Positions 13,670-15,035 of a stretch of DNA of 15,035 nucleotides are shown piece by piece (within the stretch, counting starts at the first letter, position 1; each line of letters opens with the position of its first letter). The position numbers and the translations under genes are program-made. The stretch is from an uncultured Fidelibacterota bacterium (GTDB taxonomy: Bacteria > Marinisomatota > Marinisomatia > Marinisomatales > UBA1611): contig CAJWHU010000023.1 in NCBI GenBank assembly GCA_913041325.1, positions 1-15,035 of the forward strand, given 5' to 3'. The notes under the pieces were generated by a model. That model did no database searches, was not told where the DNA came from, and saw only the letters and a program-made list of their open reading frames with translations.

Positions 13670-15035
13670 ATGAAAAAAATAATCATATATGCAACCATAT
13701 CATTTTCCATTCTTACTGCGAATGGTATTTTAAAATTAGAGGACAGTAAAATTGTAAATGAGCACAGCAAGCCAGTATACCTGAAGGGATGTAACCTTGG
13801 AAACTGGCTAATGCTTGAAATGTGGATGCTTGATTATCACAATTTCTCTGAAAATGGTATTGAAGACCAATATAGATTTATAAAAACTCTCGAAGATAGG
13901 TTCGGGAAAGACAAAGCAGAGACACTGATGGACATTTATCGAGAAAACTGGATAAATGAGGATGACTTTGATGTAGTCAAATCATATGGTATGAACACTA
14001 TTCGCTTACCATTTGACTATAAAATTCTAATGAATTCGGATGCCAGACCATTTAAACTTAAAGAGAACGCATGGTACTGGCTTGATTTTGCAATCAAAGT
14101 AGCTAAATCAAAAAATATGTATGTAATTCTTGATATGCATGGCGCACCCGGGAGACAAAGCGAGATGGACCATTCAGGACGATCAGGATACAATAAGCTT
14201 TGGACCAATAAAGATTATCAAGACCAAATGGTTTGGTTGTGGGAAAAGATTTCCGATCGCTACATAAATGAACCCGTTGTGGCAGCCTATGATTTATTGA
14301 ATGAACCTTGGGGAAGTGGGGATAAAGAGCTGAAGAAAATAATTTTAAGAACCTATGATGCAATTCGGAAAAAAAACGATAAGCATATTATTATTTTCCC
14401 GGGGCATCGATGGGGTATAGATTTTTATAAAGAGATAAAATCCAGTAAAATTGAAAACGTTATTTACACAATGCATTTTTATCCTGGGCTTTTTGGTAAC
14501 GGGGTTCCTAAACCATATACACATGTAGACTATTTTAGAAATGGCCTTCAGGACTGGATAAAAAAAATGGAAGAGTTTAAAGCCCCTCTACTCGTTGGTG
14601 AATGGAATGTAGTGCACAAGACTGCAGGTGGAGGCGAAATGATGCGCCGTTATTCGGACTTTTACGAACAGCTACATTGGCCAGCAACCATGTGGTCCTA
14701 TAAGGTACTGACAAGTAAGGGAGGCATTCCAGAAGGATCTTGGGGGCTTGTTACAAACTCAGATCCGCTTAATCACGTTGACCTGACCAAAGCAAGCTAC
14801 AATGAAATAAAAGCTTGGTTTGAATCTTTTGGCTCAATGAAAATCCAAAAGGACAAAGATCTATATTACTGGTTTACTACAGAATCAGAACTTTCACCAC
14901 TTGATTCATACCCCCAAAAACCTGCAACAATTAATGTTGCGCCAGATCAGGATCCTTTGCCAGGAACATGGAAAGCTACAGACATTGGCAAAGCTTTAGA
15001 TGGTGGGCAAAAAATATCAAATAAGCAGTGGTTTA
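13670..15035 (+). CDS. GH5 exo-beta-1,3-glucanase-like secreted enzyme (C-terminus beyond right edge)
   Basis: The frame opens at ATG 13670, five bases after the previous stop, and stays open to the edge: 455 codons. Residues 1 to about 19 form a signal peptide (MKKIIIYATISFSILTANG), so the enzyme is exported. GH5 motifs are LKGCNLGNWLMLEMWML (38-54), NTIRLPFDY (109-117), LDMHGAPGRQSEMDHSG (154-170), YDLLNEPWG (207-215; acid/base Glu212), TMHFYPG (267-273) and LVGEWN (308-313; nucleophile Glu311). The NLG-W and HGAPG-x-Q patterns resemble fungal exo-beta-1,3-glucanases (GH5_9-like), which fits the locus. The catalytic domain ends near residue 388. A Pro-rich stretch and a new segment beginning GTWKATDIGKALDGG (432-446) suggest the start of an accessory, possibly carbohydrate-binding, domain. 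No Shine-Dalgarno site is present; an A-rich tract precedes the ATG. The family call is firm; substrate detail is inferred. Confidence 0.88.
   Translation, partial: MKKIIIYATISFSILTANGILKLEDSKIVNEHSKPVYLKGCNLGNWLMLEMWMLDYHNFSENGIEDQYRFIKTLEDRFGKDKAETLMDIYRENWINEDDFDVVKSYGMNTIRLPFDYKILMNSDARPFKLKENAWYWLDFAIKVAKSKNMYVILDMHGAPGRQSEMDHSGRSGYNKLWTNKDYQDQMVWLWEKISDRYINEPVVAAYDLLNEPWGSGDKELKKIILRTYDAIRKKNDKHIIIFPGHRWGIDFYKEIKSSKIENVIYTMHFYPGLFGNGVPKPYTHVDYFRNGLQDWIKKMEEFKAPLLVGEWNVVHKTAGGGEMMRRYSDFYEQLHWPATMWSYKVLTSKGGIPEGSWGLVTNSDPLNHVDLTKASYNEIKAWFESFGSMKIQKDKDLYYWFTTESELSPLDSYPQKPATINVAPDQDPLPGTWKATDIGKALDGGQKISNKQWF

Larger units (their letters stand above)
992..15035 (+). other. Predicted beta-glucan utilisation operon (eight co-directional genes)
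   Basis: All plus-strand genes from the GH16 gene to the right edge are packed tightly. GH16/SBP overlap by 23 bp, SBP/permease by 4, permease/permease by 4, permease/ATPase by 11 and ATPase/GH1 by 8. Gaps of 12, 21 and 5 bp then separate GH1, GH30, the phosphorylase candidate and GH5. No internal space is large enough for an obvious promoter or terminator, so one transcript with translational coupling is expected. The functions form one pathway: outside depolymerisation, capture, import, then cytoplasmic debranching, phosphorolysis and hydrolysis. The operon continues beyond the window. Confidence 0.8.

Noticed and set aside
13662..13676. A-rich tract at the phosphorylase/GH5 junction as a programmed frameshift site
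   Set aside because: The upstream protein has a proper stop, and the downstream protein begins with its own ATG and a convincing signal peptide, so a fusion by frameshifting makes no sense.
14017..14363. Two overlapping minus-strand frames of 63 and 86 codons inside the GH5 gene
   Set aside because: They are antisense to clear GH5 motifs (HGAPG, NEPWG), and their translations show no protein-like features.

Overview
The window holds one coherent locus for uptake and breakdown of a beta-1,3(-1,6)-glucan, most likely laminarin or a related beta-glucan. The DNA is AT-rich (GC in the mid-30s to about 40 % by eye). The organism is probably a Gram-negative bacterium of the FCB group. The leftward gene has a signal peptide ending Asn-Ala|Gln and an E-set domain type common in that group, and the lipoproteins and mixed Shine-Dalgarno use are compatible. 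It does not look like a classic Bacteroidia polysaccharide locus: there is no SusC/SusD pair or hybrid two-component regulator, and import is by a peptide/oligosaccharide-type ABC transporter. The taxonomic call is tentative.

Layout. Positions 1-722 (minus strand, running off the left edge) encode the N-terminal 240 residues of a secreted modular binding protein. A 269-bp AT-rich divergent intergenic region (723-991) contains an inverted repeat (817-833) and a short palindrome (890-899). From 992 to the right edge, eight plus-strand genes follow head to tail, either overlapping or with gaps of at most 21 bp, and look like one operon. In order they are: a GH16 endo-glucanase lipoprotein interrupted by a PA14 domain; an SBP_bac_5 solute-binding lipoprotein; two permeases; a two-domain ATPase; a GH1 beta-glucosidase; a GH30 glucanase/glucosidase; an 1137-residue protein that is probably a GH149/GH161-like beta-1,3-glucan phosphorylase; and a secreted GH5 exo-beta-1,3-glucanase-like enzyme cut by the right edge.

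How the parts fit (inference). The exported GH16 and GH5 enzymes shorten the polymer. The binding lipoprotein captures oligosaccharides, and the DppBC-like permeases with the fused ATPase import them. In the cytoplasm, the leaderless GH30 would remove beta-1,6 branches, the large phosphorylase would release glucose-1-phosphate from beta-1,3 chains, and GH1 would hydrolyse the short remainders. A laminarinase, beta-glucosidase and dipeptide-type ABC importer are also found together in the laminaribiose/cellobiose locus of Thermotoga maritima, which supports the substrate assignment.

The most unusual item is the GH16 protein. Its catalytic domain is split near its N-terminus by a PA14 domain whose segments occur in circularly permuted order. 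The second is the large phosphorylase candidate, whose family membership cannot be settled from the sequence alone.
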